NCBI GenBank assembly: GCA_937935205.1
Contig: CALGXU010000031.1
Coordinates: 1-8,483, forward strand
Direction of reading: 5' to 3'
From: an uncultured Rothia sp.
GTDB taxonomy: Bacteria > Actinomycetota > Actinomycetes > Actinomycetales > Micrococcaceae
DNA length: 8,483 nt
Positions 1 through 5,487 of this stretch are shown here, one piece after another. The notes under the pieces were generated by a model. It made no database searches, was not told the origin of the DNA, and saw nothing but the letters and a program-made list of their open reading frames with translations. The position numbers and the translations under genes are program-made. Position 1 is the first letter of the stretch. The number at the start of each line of letters is the position of its first letter.

Positions 1-54
1 AGGAAGAAAGATAAGAAGGACTAGGTAGGTCTTTTTCTGGTTCTTTCTTGAGAG

Positions 55-90
55 TGCGGGTCTGGCAGGTGTCTGTCGGGCCCGCATTTT
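55..90 (+). terminator. Terminator of a gene upstream of the window
   Basis: TGCGGG (55-60) pairs with CCCGCA (81-86), and TTTT follows at 87-90. The loop is about 20 nt and can fold partly on itself. No coding region inside the window precedes it, so it probably ends a transcript that enters from the left. Confidence 0.55.
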
Positions 91-104
91 CATTACCCCC
101 CTTT

Positions 105-133
105 TTCGTATATGTGTACTAGAGATATATACT
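105..133 (+). promoter_or_regulatory. Candidate promoter of the TadE/G-like gene
   Basis: TATACT at 128-133 is a good -10 box. A weak -35, TTCGTA, lies at 105-110 with a 17-bp spacer. Transcription would begin near 140. That falls downstream of the ATG at 112, which supports the ATG at 169 as the real start of the next gene. The weak -35 keeps confidence low. Confidence 0.35.
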
Positions 134-168
134 TAGAACCACATTCACCGACGAGAGAGACGACCACT

Positions 169-669
169 ATGACCTCCATTTTTGAATCCGCATCCTCAAC
201 GTTGTGCACCACGTTGCGAGCGCGCTTACGTGCTGCGGCGCAGAAGGTTCGCATTCGTGGTGAGGAGGGGTCTGCGCAGTCGGTTTTGCTGATAGTTTTG
301 GTGCCTGCTTTCCTGTTTGCCATGGGTGTTTTGTTGGTGGATATGGGGGCGAAGAATTCGGCGCAGTCGCAGGCTACTGGTGCTGCTCAGTCGGTGGCGC
401 GTATTGTGGTGGCGGCCGGTGCTGGTGATTATGGAAATGTTGATCAGGAGCGCATGATTTCTGAGGGTAATCAGGCGCTGGCCGCGTTGGGTATGACCGG
501 TAGTATTTCGATTGATGCGGCAACTGGTACGGTGACGGTTCGGGCGTGCAAGAGTGCTCCGACGAAGTTTGCGTCTTTGGTGGGTGTGAATGAGGTGCGT
601 GGTTGTTCAGAGGCGAATGCGCAGATGTATACTTTGGGCAACGACGGACAGAAGATCAAACTGTCGTAG
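169..669 (+). CDS. TadE/TadG-like pilus-assembly-type membrane protein
   Basis: This 166-residue protein resembles the small Tad-like proteins carried by many actinobacterial plasmids. It has a basic N-terminal tail (residues 18-31), one membrane segment (about 38-58), then a Gly-Ala-Lys turn and an Ala/Gln-rich helix (59-85). The C-terminal part looks beta-rich and contains the pattern GTVTVRAC. Cys127 and Cys146 could form a disulfide outside the cell. In the family such proteins are exported pseudopilin-like components; here the role is inferred from layout only. The ATG at 112 has no ribosome binding site and lies upstream of the likely -10 box, so I chose the ATG at 169, preceded by GAGAGAG at about 13 nt. 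It is followed by two terminators, so it is the last gene of its unit. Other tad genes, if present, lie outside the window. Confidence 0.75.
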   Translation: MTSIFESASSTLCTTLRARLRAAAQKVRIRGEEGSAQSVLLIVLVPAFLFAMGVLLVDMGAKNSAQSQATGAAQSVARIVVAAGAGDYGNVDQERMISEGNQALAALGMTGSISIDAATGTVTVRACKSAPTKFASLVGVNEVRGCSEANAQMYTLGNDGQKIKLS

Positions 670-685
670 TCGTGTGGTTGTGACA

Positions 686-737
686 GCGTGCCATGTTTCC
701 CGGTGATTTTAGGAGATGTGGCACGCAGTCCTTTTTT
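686..737 (+). terminator. First terminator after the TadE/G-like gene
   Basis: A perfect 8-bp stem, GCGTGCCA (686-693) with TGGCACGC (719-726), is followed after AGTCC by a run of six T. The 25-nt loop makes it weaker than the next one. Confidence 0.6.
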
Positions 738-755
738 GTGTCCCAAATTTTTTTT

Positions 756-788
756 AAAGCCCTGCAGTGGTTTCTGCGGGGCTTTTTT
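756..788 (+). terminator. Second, strong terminator after the TadE/G-like gene
   Basis: AAAGCCCTGCAG (756-767) pairs with CTGCGGGGCTTT (774-785) over 12 bp with one G-T wobble and a 6-nt loop, and runs into six T. It is a textbook rightward intrinsic terminator that isolates the replication region from the upstream unit. Confidence 0.85.
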
Positions 789-959
789 CGTGCAGATGGG
801 GAATCTATCGTCTTTGGCGTAAAAGTGGCTTAGAGGTGCCTTCTGGGGCTTCTGGTGCGGGGTTTTGGTGGTGTTTGTCGGGCTTGAGGGGGTGCGGCGT
901 GGTGTTGGTGGGGTGGATGTTGGTGTCATCGCCTGCATCTAAACTTGCCACCCTCTAAA
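789..959. other. G/T-rich intergenic stretch, no gene seen
   Basis: This piece is strongly G/T-rich on the plus strand, especially 840-925. An open frame exists, but it has no ribosome binding site and low-complexity content. I see no convincing RNA or repeat. It separates the terminator at 756-788 from the hairpin-rich region. Confidence 0.4.
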
Positions 960-975
960 AAGCCGCTAGACGGCT
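957..975 (-). terminator. Possible weak leftward terminator
   Basis: On the minus strand AGCCG (975-971) pairs with CGGCT (965-961) around a 5-nt loop and is followed by TTTT. The stem is only 5 bp. If real, it implies a leftward transcript, perhaps from the hairpin-rich region to its right. Confidence 0.3.
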
Positions 976-1041
976 GCCTGCCGGGCGAAAAAGTAAAAAA
1001 CGTCGGATCACCCACTTGAGGCATGAAAAGCTCTTACAGGG

Positions 1042-1510
1042 CCCATAGAGAGCCTCTAGGGATGGTTTGCTTCTTTAGGGCGATACCCCAGAAGCAATCC
1101 TGGGCTTTGAAAAGTCACACCCCATTGGCTGCGTGCCCGCACCCGCAGCACATGCGCCCGCGATTAAGAACAGAACGCCCGCACGCTTAAAAACTCAAGC
1201 CAATCGTAAGCATTTTAAGAACCAAAGAATTCAGGAAAAGGTGAGCAGATATCTGAATCACCGACTCAGGTGAGCGCACCGACCTGAAGCCCAACGATCG
1301 AAAGTGAGTGGTTGTCGTCCTGGAGCGCATCGAGCGAAGCGAGAGAGCACCAGGGCTTGACACCACGAACGAAGATCGTTGGGCCTTCGGGGGGAGGGGG
1401 TTTGGGGGAACCCCGCGAGAGGGGTTCCCCCAACAGTCCGAGCGATAGCGAGGTCCTTGGGCCGCCGCACGGCGGCATAGCCATGGGGGAGGGGGCGCGG
1501 CGACTGAGCA
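1042..1510. other. Hairpin-dense noncoding region beside the origin
   Basis: Successive inverted repeats fill this gene-free stretch. They are: CCC-A-TAGAG with CTCTA-GGG (1042-1061); TTGCTTCT with AGAAGCAA (1067-1097), with an inner GGG/CCC; GCTGCG with CGCAGC (1128-1149); TCAGGT with ACCTGA (near 1266-1288); the nested structure listed separately at 1289-1384; TTGGGGGAACCCC with its 13-bp perfect complement (1402-1433); and GCCGCC with GGCGGC (1461-1476). A G-rich tract at 1389-1408 has three runs of five or six G. Frames open here on both strands lack ribosome binding sites and follow the repeats. Such density fits a transfer origin, a single-strand or primosome initiation site, or a structured transcript. 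I cannot choose between them, and no relaxase gene is in the window. Confidence 0.6.
1289..1384. repeat. 96-nt nested imperfect stem-loop
   Basis: The outer arms GCCCAACGATC (1289-1299) and GATCGTTGGGC (1374-1384) match perfectly over 11 bp. Inside them GTGGTTGTC pairs with GACACCAC with one bulge, and inside that CCTGG pairs with CCAGG. Three co-axial helices in nested order indicate selection for a folded single strand, DNA or RNA. The orientation is not determinable. Confidence 0.65.
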
Positions 1511-1514
1511 GCCC

Positions 1515-1551
1515 CATTTAGGAAATAATCATTTAGGAAATACCATTTAGG
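1515..1551 (+). repeat. Triple CATTTAGG direct repeat at the origin edge
   Basis: CATTTAGG occurs at 1515-1522, 1530-1537 and 1544-1551. The first two copies continue into AAATA. The third runs into GGGGGCACAAAA, which resembles the bipartite ATTTAG-N4-GGGACA element found upstream of the cargo genes. Spacings are 15 and 14 bp. Confidence 0.6.
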
Positions 1552-1629
1552 GGGGCACAAAATGCACTGTGCGCAAATATGGGTTTGACATGGCATTATG
1601 GTGCATTTTTCGGCCTCTTTTTTTGAAGG

Positions 1630-1910
1630 TATTGGGTACGAAATGTCCCCCCTATTGGGTACGAAATGTCCCCCCTATTGGGTACGAAATGTCCCCCTTT
1701 TTTGAGATGGAGTGCCCCCCGTATTTTCTGGTATTGGGTACGAAATGTCCCCCCCTTAAAAACGTATTGGGTACGAAATGTCCCCACCCTAAAGTTCACT
1801 TCAACCTTTAGTGAAAACGAGGTGGGGACCCTGAGGTGAAGAGCAGCTTTTCAAAGCACTAGAAAGAGGTGCCAAAGGGCAATTAGGTACAAAATGTCCC
1901 CCTCCTAAAT
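1630..1910. other. Iteron-type replication origin (oriV)
   Basis: Five identical 21-bp iterons with the core GGGTACGAAATGTCCC start at 1630, 1653, 1676, 1732 and 1765. A degenerate copy lies at 1881-1901. The first three repeat at exactly 23 bp; the gap between the fourth and fifth is 33 bp, about three helical turns. The core is a partial dyad (GGGTAC facing GTCCC). This array sits directly upstream of repA, the usual place for the RepA-binding origin of iteron plasmids, where RepA opens the DNA and is also limited by iteron handcuffing. On the minus strand the fourth to sixth iterons are preceded by a TTTA box at N4 distance (TTTTAA, CTTTAG, ATTTAG). I saw no convincing DnaA box. Confidence 0.88.
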
Positions 1911-1944
1911 TCATCTCTGATGCAGGGGGAGTTGAGTTGAAAAA

Positions 1945-1979
1945 TGCACGGCGGTGCAATCGAAAGAATATGCTAATAT
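1945..1979 (+). promoter_or_regulatory. Candidate repA promoter with small operator-like dyad
   Basis: TGCTAATAT at 1971-1979 is an extended -10 element (TGN plus TAATAT). No well-spaced -35 is visible. Just upstream, TGCAC (1945-1949) and GTGCA (1954-1958) form a perfect dyad with a 4-nt centre, at the position of a -35 region, so it could be an operator. The transcript would cover the leader ORF and repA. Confidence 0.35.
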
Positions 1980-2034
1980 CGAGGTACTCACTCGTTATAT
2001 TCACCAACCGATGAGTCTGGGAAGTAAACATTCT

Positions 2035-2101
2035 CCAGGAGGACTCTGACGGTATGAAAATACCGCCAGAAGAAAAGGGCGATTTCCTCCTGGCGGCGTA
2101 G
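2035..2101 (+). promoter_or_regulatory. repA leader with competing hairpins
   Basis: CCAGGAGGA (2035-2043), which contains the leader ribosome binding site, is perfectly complementary to TCCTCCTGG (2085-2093). A second helix, CGGTA with TACCG (2050-2065), lies inside. An alternative helix, CCGCCAG (2063-2069) with CTGGCGG (2090-2096), excludes the first. TCCTC at 2085-2089 could also pair with the repA ribosome binding site GAGGA (2128-2132). These mutually exclusive pairings suggest translational control of RepA. Confidence 0.5.
2054..2101 (+). CDS. Possible 15-residue leader peptide upstream of repA
   Basis: An ATG at 2054 opens a frame reading MKIPPEEKGDFLLAA and stops at TAG 2099-2101, 35 nt before the repA start. 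AGGAGG lies at 2037-2042, a somewhat long 11-nt spacing. The peptide itself looks featureless. Its codons 11-14 contain the sequence that pairs with its own ribosome binding site, so translation would open that helix. In IncFII- and IncB-type plasmids a short leader is translated to control repA by coupling; the same logic is inferred here, without sequence similarity to those systems. Confidence 0.4.
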   Translation: MKIPPEEKGDFLLAA

Positions 2102-2136
2102 CCTTCCCAAAAATAAGCATGAAAAAAGAGGAAGAC

Positions 2137-3114
2137 ATGACCAAGTCTACCAATGAACCCAGCGGCGACGTTGCGCAGTGGAGTGAATCATCTGAAGATT
2201 CACGCATCGCACACTACCCCGAAACGTTCCTCTCCTTCGCTCTGCCTCACCGTGCACCTGTGATGCGCACCAGCGGAGGAGAGAAGACCGACATTCCCTC
2301 CATCTCCTGGGAACGCCATAACGGCAACCACTCATTGACCATGACCGCCGGAATCATCACTACGGTAGATCGAGACGGCACCCCCCAAACCGAACGCCTC
2401 GTGCCTTACGGTAAGTACTCCCGTATCCTGCTGCACTATTTGTGCACCGAAGCTGTTAAAGCAGGTGGCCCGCACATCAGTCTGGCCACTAGTTATAAAG
2501 GGTTCCTGCGGGACCTCGGCATCCCCTGGAGCTCCCGAAACGCCCGCGAAGTCGAACGCCAGTTGCGAGCGCTGCTAGCTCTTACGCTCCAGTCCACGAC
2601 GGTGAGTACGGACGCTGATGGGGACCATCTGGTGCACACCATCAACTGTGTGGTGGGTGAAGAGGTGACCATCGCTTTTAGTCCTGACGGGAACCTCAAT
2701 GAGCGTAAGAGTCAGTTGGTGCTGAGTCAGCGTTTCTATGATCAGGTGGTTCAGCGGTATCCGATTCCTCATGGGCGTCATCGTTGGGAGCAGTTGGTGT
2801 CTTTGACGAAGTCGCCGTTGACGCTTGATATTTTCCTGTGGCTTAAGCATCGCTTGTATCAGGTGGAGCAGGGTGTTCCGACGCGTGCGGTGATTTCGTG
2901 GGAGGCGTTGGCTGGACAGTTTGGTGCTGATACCAGTGTGAAGGCGTTTCGGAAGAAGTTTATTGATGCGGCTCGAGAGATTGCTGAAGTGGACCCGAAT
3001 CTTATTGCGCGTGTTGAACGTATTGATCAGCGTGGTACTGGTCGTTTGGTGCGTGGGATTCGTTTGCATTCTGCGCGTGAGATTGGCACGGGGTATAAGA
3101 CTTTGGCTGATTAG
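2137..3114 (+). CDS. repA: Plasmid replication initiator RepA
   Basis: This 325-residue protein fits the actinobacterial plasmid RepA family (RepA_C-like). Recognisable blocks are PYGKYSRILLHYLCTEAVK (90-108), an Arg-rich helix NAREVERQLRALLALTL (135-151), the hallmark SPLTLDIFLWLKHRLYQ (226-242) and a C-terminal winged-helix-like part ISWEALAGQFGADTSVKAF (253-271). Family knowledge says it binds iterons and recruits the host replisome in the cytoplasm; the iteron array upstream agrees. I start at ATG 2137, which has AAGAGGAAG at a 5-nt gap, rather than at ATG 2119, which has none; GAGG lies inside the longer version. Codon choice changes inside the gene: mostly C-ending codons up to roughly codon 180, then mostly G/T-ending. 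A hybrid origin is possible. Length is normal for the family. Confidence 0.92.
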   Translation: MTKSTNEPSGDVAQWSESSEDSRIAHYPETFLSFALPHRAPVMRTSGGEKTDIPSISWERHNGNHSLTMTAGIITTVDRDGTPQTERLVPYGKYSRILLHYLCTEAVKAGGPHISLATSYKGFLRDLGIPWSSRNAREVERQLRALLALTLQSTTVSTDADGDHLVHTINCVVGEEVTIAFSPDGNLNERKSQLVLSQRFYDQVVQRYPIPHGRHRWEQLVSLTKSPLTLDIFLWLKHRLYQVEQGVPTRAVISWEALAGQFGADTSVKAFRKKFIDAAREIAEVDPNLIARVERIDQRGTGRLVRGIRLHSAREIGTGYKTLAD

Positions 3115-3236
3115 AAGATGGCTGGTGCTCTGCTTTCCTAAGGTGGTGTGGAAGGTGTTGCCGCCTTGAGGGGGTATGTCTGTGTGTTGGTTGTCTGAAA
3201 GATGCGGTAGTTTAGAAGTGAGTTAAAACCGTTTTG

Positions 3237-3279
3237 TAGAGGGTTCTTTGGACTGTGGTTCGAAGAGCCCTCTATTTTT
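3237..3279 (+). terminator. repA terminator
   Basis: TAGAGGGTTCTT (3237-3248) pairs with AAGAGCCCTCTA (3263-3274) with one wobble, followed by TTTTT (3275-3279). It lies 123 bp after the repA stop, with no gene in between. Confidence 0.85.
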
Positions 3280-3316
3280 GTGCCTGTTGCCGATAGCGAG
3301 TGTCTGAGCTGTATCT

Positions 3317-3482
3317 CCATCCCCCCCCCGTATGTTCGGAAGGATTGTTGATTTGTTGGGCTGCAGTGGGTGAGGACGCCCTTGGCGTTTAGCGGAAAAC
3401 TGTCTGCTGAAATGGTTGCTTATCGTGCGGGGAGTGTGGCGTTATGTGCTGATTTTTCGGTGCTCAGTGTGTGCTGGTACAC
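3317..3482 (+). repeat. Direct repeat unit, copy 1
   Basis: About 165 bp, starting CCATCCCCC and ending GGTACAC, recurs at 3558-3720. The longest shared run lies near the end, from GTGCGGGGAGTGTGGCG through TTTTCGGTGCTCAG. Copies differ by scattered substitutions and by the length of the C run (9 versus 5), which breaks any shared reading frame, so the repeat is not coding. An AT-rich tail with TTGAC/GTCAA motifs follows (3483-3557). Confidence 0.85.
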
Positions 3483-3495
3483 GAGTAGATATTAG

Positions 3496-3543
3496 ACAAA
3501 ACGTCAAAGACAGACTTTACAAACGTCAAAAAAAGATTTGACA
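3496..3543. promoter_or_regulatory. GTCAA/TTGAC operator-like cluster after copy 1
   Basis: AAACGTCAAA occurs at 3499-3508 and 3521-3530, 22 bp apart (two helical turns). GTCAAA (3525-3530) and TTTGAC (3537-3542) form a perfect dyad. TTGACA at 3538-3543 is a consensus -35, but there is no -10 at the right distance. This looks like a protein-binding cluster or a decayed promoter matching the one after copy 2. Confidence 0.45.
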
Positions 3544-3557
3544 AGATGTTAGCTTTT

Positions 3558-3720
3558 CCATCCCCCGTATGCCCGGAAGGATTGTTAGTTTGTTGGGCTG
3601 TAGTGGGTGCAGGATGCCTTTGGTGTTTAGCGGAAAATTGTCTGCTGACTAGGTTGTATGTCGTGCGGGGAGTGTGGCGTTATGTGCTGATTTTTCGGTG
3701 CTCAGCGTGTGTCGGTACAC
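3558..3720 (+). repeat. Direct repeat unit, copy 2
   Basis: Second copy of the unit at 3317-3482, offset by 241 bp. Its AT-rich tail keeps the short ACAAACGT and TTGACAA words seen after copy 1, so the true duplicated unit probably includes the tail. Copy 2 leads directly into the promoter at 3763-3791. Confidence 0.85.
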
Positions 3721-3761
3721 AATTTCTTGTTATACAAACGTTATAAAACTTAAAAAAGTAA

Positions 3762-3791
3762 CTTGACAAAAGTCAAGTGTCGGGATAGGCT
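3762..3791 (+). promoter_or_regulatory. Rightward promoter with overlapping palindromic operator, antisense to the small peptide gene
   Basis: TTGACA (3763-3768) and TAGGCT (3786-3791) are separated by 17 bp; TANNNT is an acceptable actinobacterial -10. The dyad CTTGAC-AAAA-GTCAAG (3762-3777) covers the -35, so a repressor could sit there. A transcript from about 3798 would enter the convergent minus-strand gene and be complementary to its terminator and coding RNA. No sense gene follows, so an antisense RNA is the simplest product (inferred). Confidence 0.5.
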
Positions 3792-3863
3792 AATAGCCAA
3801 TAGAAGCTTATTTCCGGTGCGCTACCGGTGGTGGATTAGTGTGCACACCAGGGGCGTTCCGGG

Positions 3864-3914
3864 CATATAAAAGCGGGACTACTAACAGTGCTGCAACACT
3901 GCCAGTAGCCCCGC
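3864..3914 (-). terminator. Terminator of the minus-strand small peptide gene
   Basis: Read leftward, GCGGG (3914-3910), CTAC (3908-3905) and CAGTG (3901-3897) pair with their partners CACTG, GTAG and CCCGC, with a one-base mismatch and a 3x3 internal loop. TTTTATATG follows. It begins 9 nt after the stop codon. On the plus strand no T run follows the hairpin, so it acts leftward only. Confidence 0.8.
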
Positions 3915-3923
3915 GGTGAGTGC

Positions 3924-4034
3924 CTACAGCTTAGTCACAAAATCGATAATTTGGACCGTTGCCGCAATCGTGCCAATGATTCCTGAGACTAGCTTAAGCA
4001 GGAGAGCGAATCGCTTAGCGTATCGCTTGTCCAT
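3924..4034 (-). CDS. 36-residue cationic hydrophobic peptide (possible type I toxin or leaderless bacteriocin)
   Basis: The frame starts at an ATG (4034) preceded by GGGAGGTGAG with an 8-nt gap, the best ribosome binding site in the window, and ends at TAG 3924-3926, 9 nt before a strong terminator. The peptide begins MDKRYAKRF, then has a hydrophobic stretch from about residue 9 to 33 (LLLKLVSGIIGTIAATV) and ends FVTKL. Positive ends around a membrane-seeking helix are typical of type I toxins and also of leaderless bacteriocins. A convergent promoter at 3762-3791 would make RNA antisense to this message, favouring the toxin-antitoxin reading. I do not recognise the family. No partition gene is visible in the window, so a stabilising role would fit. 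No immunity or export gene is next to it, which argues against a bacteriocin. Confidence 0.62.
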   Translation of the reverse strand: MDKRYAKRFALLLKLVSGIIGTIAATVQIIDFVTKL

Positions 4035-4107
4035 GGTTCTCACCTCCCTTCGTCGTGAGGGGATTGAGATGGCCTTGCAGCTGTGCTGTGAGGCCATTTC
4101 TATATTT
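4035..4107 (-). promoter_or_regulatory. 5' leader of the small peptide gene, with hairpins and possible -10
   Basis: On the minus strand TAAAAT (about 4109-4104) is a possible -10 without a clear -35. The leader then folds as ATGGCCT with AGGCCAT (4069-4075 and 4091-4097), and CTCAC with GTGAG brackets part of the ribosome binding site. Folding of the binding site would suit a message kept silent until processed, as in type I toxins; that step is inference. Confidence 0.4.
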
Positions 4108-4109
4108 TA

Positions 4110-4470
4110 GGTAAAAAACGTAGGGTGCACCATCACCTCGCGCTGTATCTGGTTCAGGACTAAGTCACATTTAAGGCACTAAACCCGCTCCTGAGGCGCT
4201 AAAACGGGTGAAGGTTATCTTTGTGTGTTCGCACCAAGCGTTTGCTTCACCGGTAAGGTGGAGTGTTTTGCCTCCGTCTACCAGTTCCTCTTTAGGGGGG
4301 CGGAACCTGCAGTGAGTAGTCGGACAGCAATTCCCGCACTAGGGGTTAGAGTCCTGTATCTACCGAGACCTCAGAGGCGAAGACACCCTGGTTCCTTAGG
4401 GTCGTGTCGAAAGGTCCCTGTAAATGCATGCATGTCACTCGTGAAGCCCTAGTAGATCAGCACTGCGAGC
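4110..4470. other. Gene-free region with scattered inverted repeats
   Basis: I find no credible protein gene. A plus-strand frame at 4225-4452 has no ribosome binding site and unconvincing content. Visible structure: ACCCG with CGGGT near 4182-4208; GTTCC with GGAAC near 4283-4306; and GACAC-CCT with AGG-GTGTC (bulged) at about 4382-4409. The run TTTAGGGGGGC near 4291-4301 is shared with 1546-1556 at the origin. It might be a non-coding RNA or a decayed gene. Confidence 0.35.
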
Positions 4471-4545
4471 GCTGAGGGTGCGGTTCTGTGCTGAGGGTGC
4501 GGTTCTGTGCTGAGGGGGCGGTTCTGTGCTGAGGGGGCTTTCTGA
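4471..4545 (+). repeat. 19-bp tandem repeat, almost four copies
   Basis: The unit GCTGAGGGTGCGGTTCTGT starts at 4471, 4490, 4509 and 4528. Copy 3 has GGGGG where copies 1 and 2 have GGGTG, and the last copy is degenerate and one base short. The 19-bp period is not a multiple of three and no gene spans it, so it is likely a binding array or a slippage product. Confidence 0.85.
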
Positions 4546-4596
4546 TGGTGTGCGAGTGTGGTGGGGTGCTGCTTTGCTTGGGTTGCCCTCTGCCTG

Positions 4597-4615
4597 ATTT
4601 AGGAAAGGGACAAAC
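4597..4615 (+). promoter_or_regulatory. Bipartite GGGACA element upstream of the exonuclease gene (site 1)
   Basis: ATTTAG-GAAA-GGGACAAAC. The same order and 4-bp spacing occur upstream of the other cargo units. TAAAAT at 4642-4647 is a possible -10 further downstream. The AT-rich stretch 4616-4745 leads to the gene. Confidence 0.55.
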
Positions 4616-4764
4616 CTTCAAAATATTAATTTCTGAGTATTTAAAATAATGCACAATGAAGGCATGGAAAACGGAATATGGAAATTAATAATTGTCATAT
4701 TCTGAATCGTTTCGGAAATGCATTGCATGTCATGTCATGATATGTGGAGGAAAGGATTTTAAAA

Positions 4765-5487
4765 ATGGCGCAGACCTGGTTTGAGAATGGCTATGTTGCT
4801 TTTGATACTGAAACTACTGGCGTGCAGGAAAAGGTCGACCGCATTATCAGTGCTTCTTTGTTGTATTACAATGCCGACCACGTTTTGGTGAAGCGTCGTA
4901 CCTGGCTTATTAATCCCGGTATCGAGGTGCCTGCTGCCGCTACTGCTGTCAATGGTTTAAGTACCGCATATGTGCATGATATGGGTATGGTTGCCCGTGA
5001 TGGTATCGCTGAAATTCTGGCGGCTTTGGCGCAGTGTGTCCGTTACCGTATGCCTATTGTTGCTTTCAATGGGTCATTTGATATGACGGTGCTTCTTCAT
5101 GAGAGCCGCCGCCATGGCTTGGCTTTGGGTGATGACTTTGCGGATATTTACGGCGGTCGTATGAGGTTGATTGATGGTTTGACGATGCACCGTAAAGCAC
5201 ATCTGAAATGGCGTGGTCGTCGTAATCTTGGTGCTTTGTGTCAGGCGTATGGTGTGGAGCTTGGTGCGGCGGCGCATAATGCTACCGCTGATGCGCGGGC
5301 TGGTGCTGAGTTGAGCGTGAAGCTTACTGCTGAGAGTCCTGAGTTGTTTGAGGTGGATGCTCTGAGTCTGCATGTGGCACAACGGGGTTGGTATGCTGCT
5401 CAGATGGAAGACTTGCAGGCGTATTTGCGGGTATCTCGTGGTGATGTTTCGATTCAGTGCCCTCCTGGTTGGCCGGTGCGTTACTAG
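4765..5487 (+). CDS. DnaQ-like 3'-5' exonuclease (DEDDh)
   Basis: The 240-residue protein carries all three exonuclease motifs: ExoI FDTETTG with Asp14 and Glu16, ExoII NGSFD with Asp106, and ExoIII HNATADA with His171 and Asp176. The histidine in ExoIII makes it the DEDDh type, which uses two metal ions to remove nucleotides from 3' ends. The block LHVAQRGWYAAQMEDLQAYLR (about 202-222) after the catalytic domain is like the tail of actinobacterial and actinophage exonucleases. It is a free-standing domain without polymerase or helicase, and could trim entering or replicating DNA; that is inferred. A GTG at 4744 gives 7 more residues, but the ribosome binding site GGAGGAAAGG overlaps it, so ATG 4765 is the start. 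Its stop abuts the next gene, and it begins downstream of bipartite site 1. Confidence 0.9.
   Translation: MAQTWFENGYVAFDTETTGVQEKVDRIISASLLYYNADHVLVKRRTWLINPGIEVPAAATAVNGLSTAYVHDMGMVARDGIAEILAALAQCVRYRMPIVAFNGSFDMTVLLHESRRHGLALGDDFADIYGGRMRLIDGLTMHRKAHLKWRGRRNLGALCQAYGVELGAAAHNATADARAGAELSVKLTAESPELFEVDALSLHVAQRGWYAAQMEDLQAYLRVSRGDVSIQCPPGWPVRY

Noticed and set aside
471..938. 155-residue minus-strand frame
   Set aside because: It overlaps the TadE/G-like gene and two terminators; Pro/Thr/Lys-rich low complexity from G/T-rich DNA.
1258..1596. Long frames on both strands through the hairpin-rich region
   Set aside because: They cross perfect inverted repeats, have no ribosome binding site, and the sequence constraint is explained by base pairing.
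1569..1811. Open frames on both strands encoding repeated GTKCPP-like or GTFRTQY-like peptides
   Set aside because: They are translations of the iterons; the repeat exists at DNA level with non-uniform spacing, and there is no ribosome binding site.
2575..3069. 164-residue minus-strand frame opposite repA
   Set aside because: It lies entirely antisense to a well-supported RepA; its Thr/Arg/His-rich content is a shadow of the G/T-ending codons.
3546..3746. 66-residue plus-strand frame in repeat copy 2
   Set aside because: There is no ribosome binding site, and the matching frame in copy 1 is broken by the C-run length and stops.
4225..4452. 75-residue plus-strand frame
   Set aside because: No ribosome binding site upstream, and unconvincing composition; kept only as an unexplained region.
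4471..4545. CRISPR array
   Set aside because: The 19-bp units are directly adjacent with no spacers, and no cas gene is present.
4597..4640. GGGACA as a -35 box of ordinary promoters
   Set aside because: The five sites have no consistent -10 at 16-18 bp, so a regulator-type element is more likely.
4744..4764. GTG start for the exonuclease gene
   Set aside because: The ribosome binding site GGAGGAAAGG lies within these codons, so the ATG at 4765 is the start.
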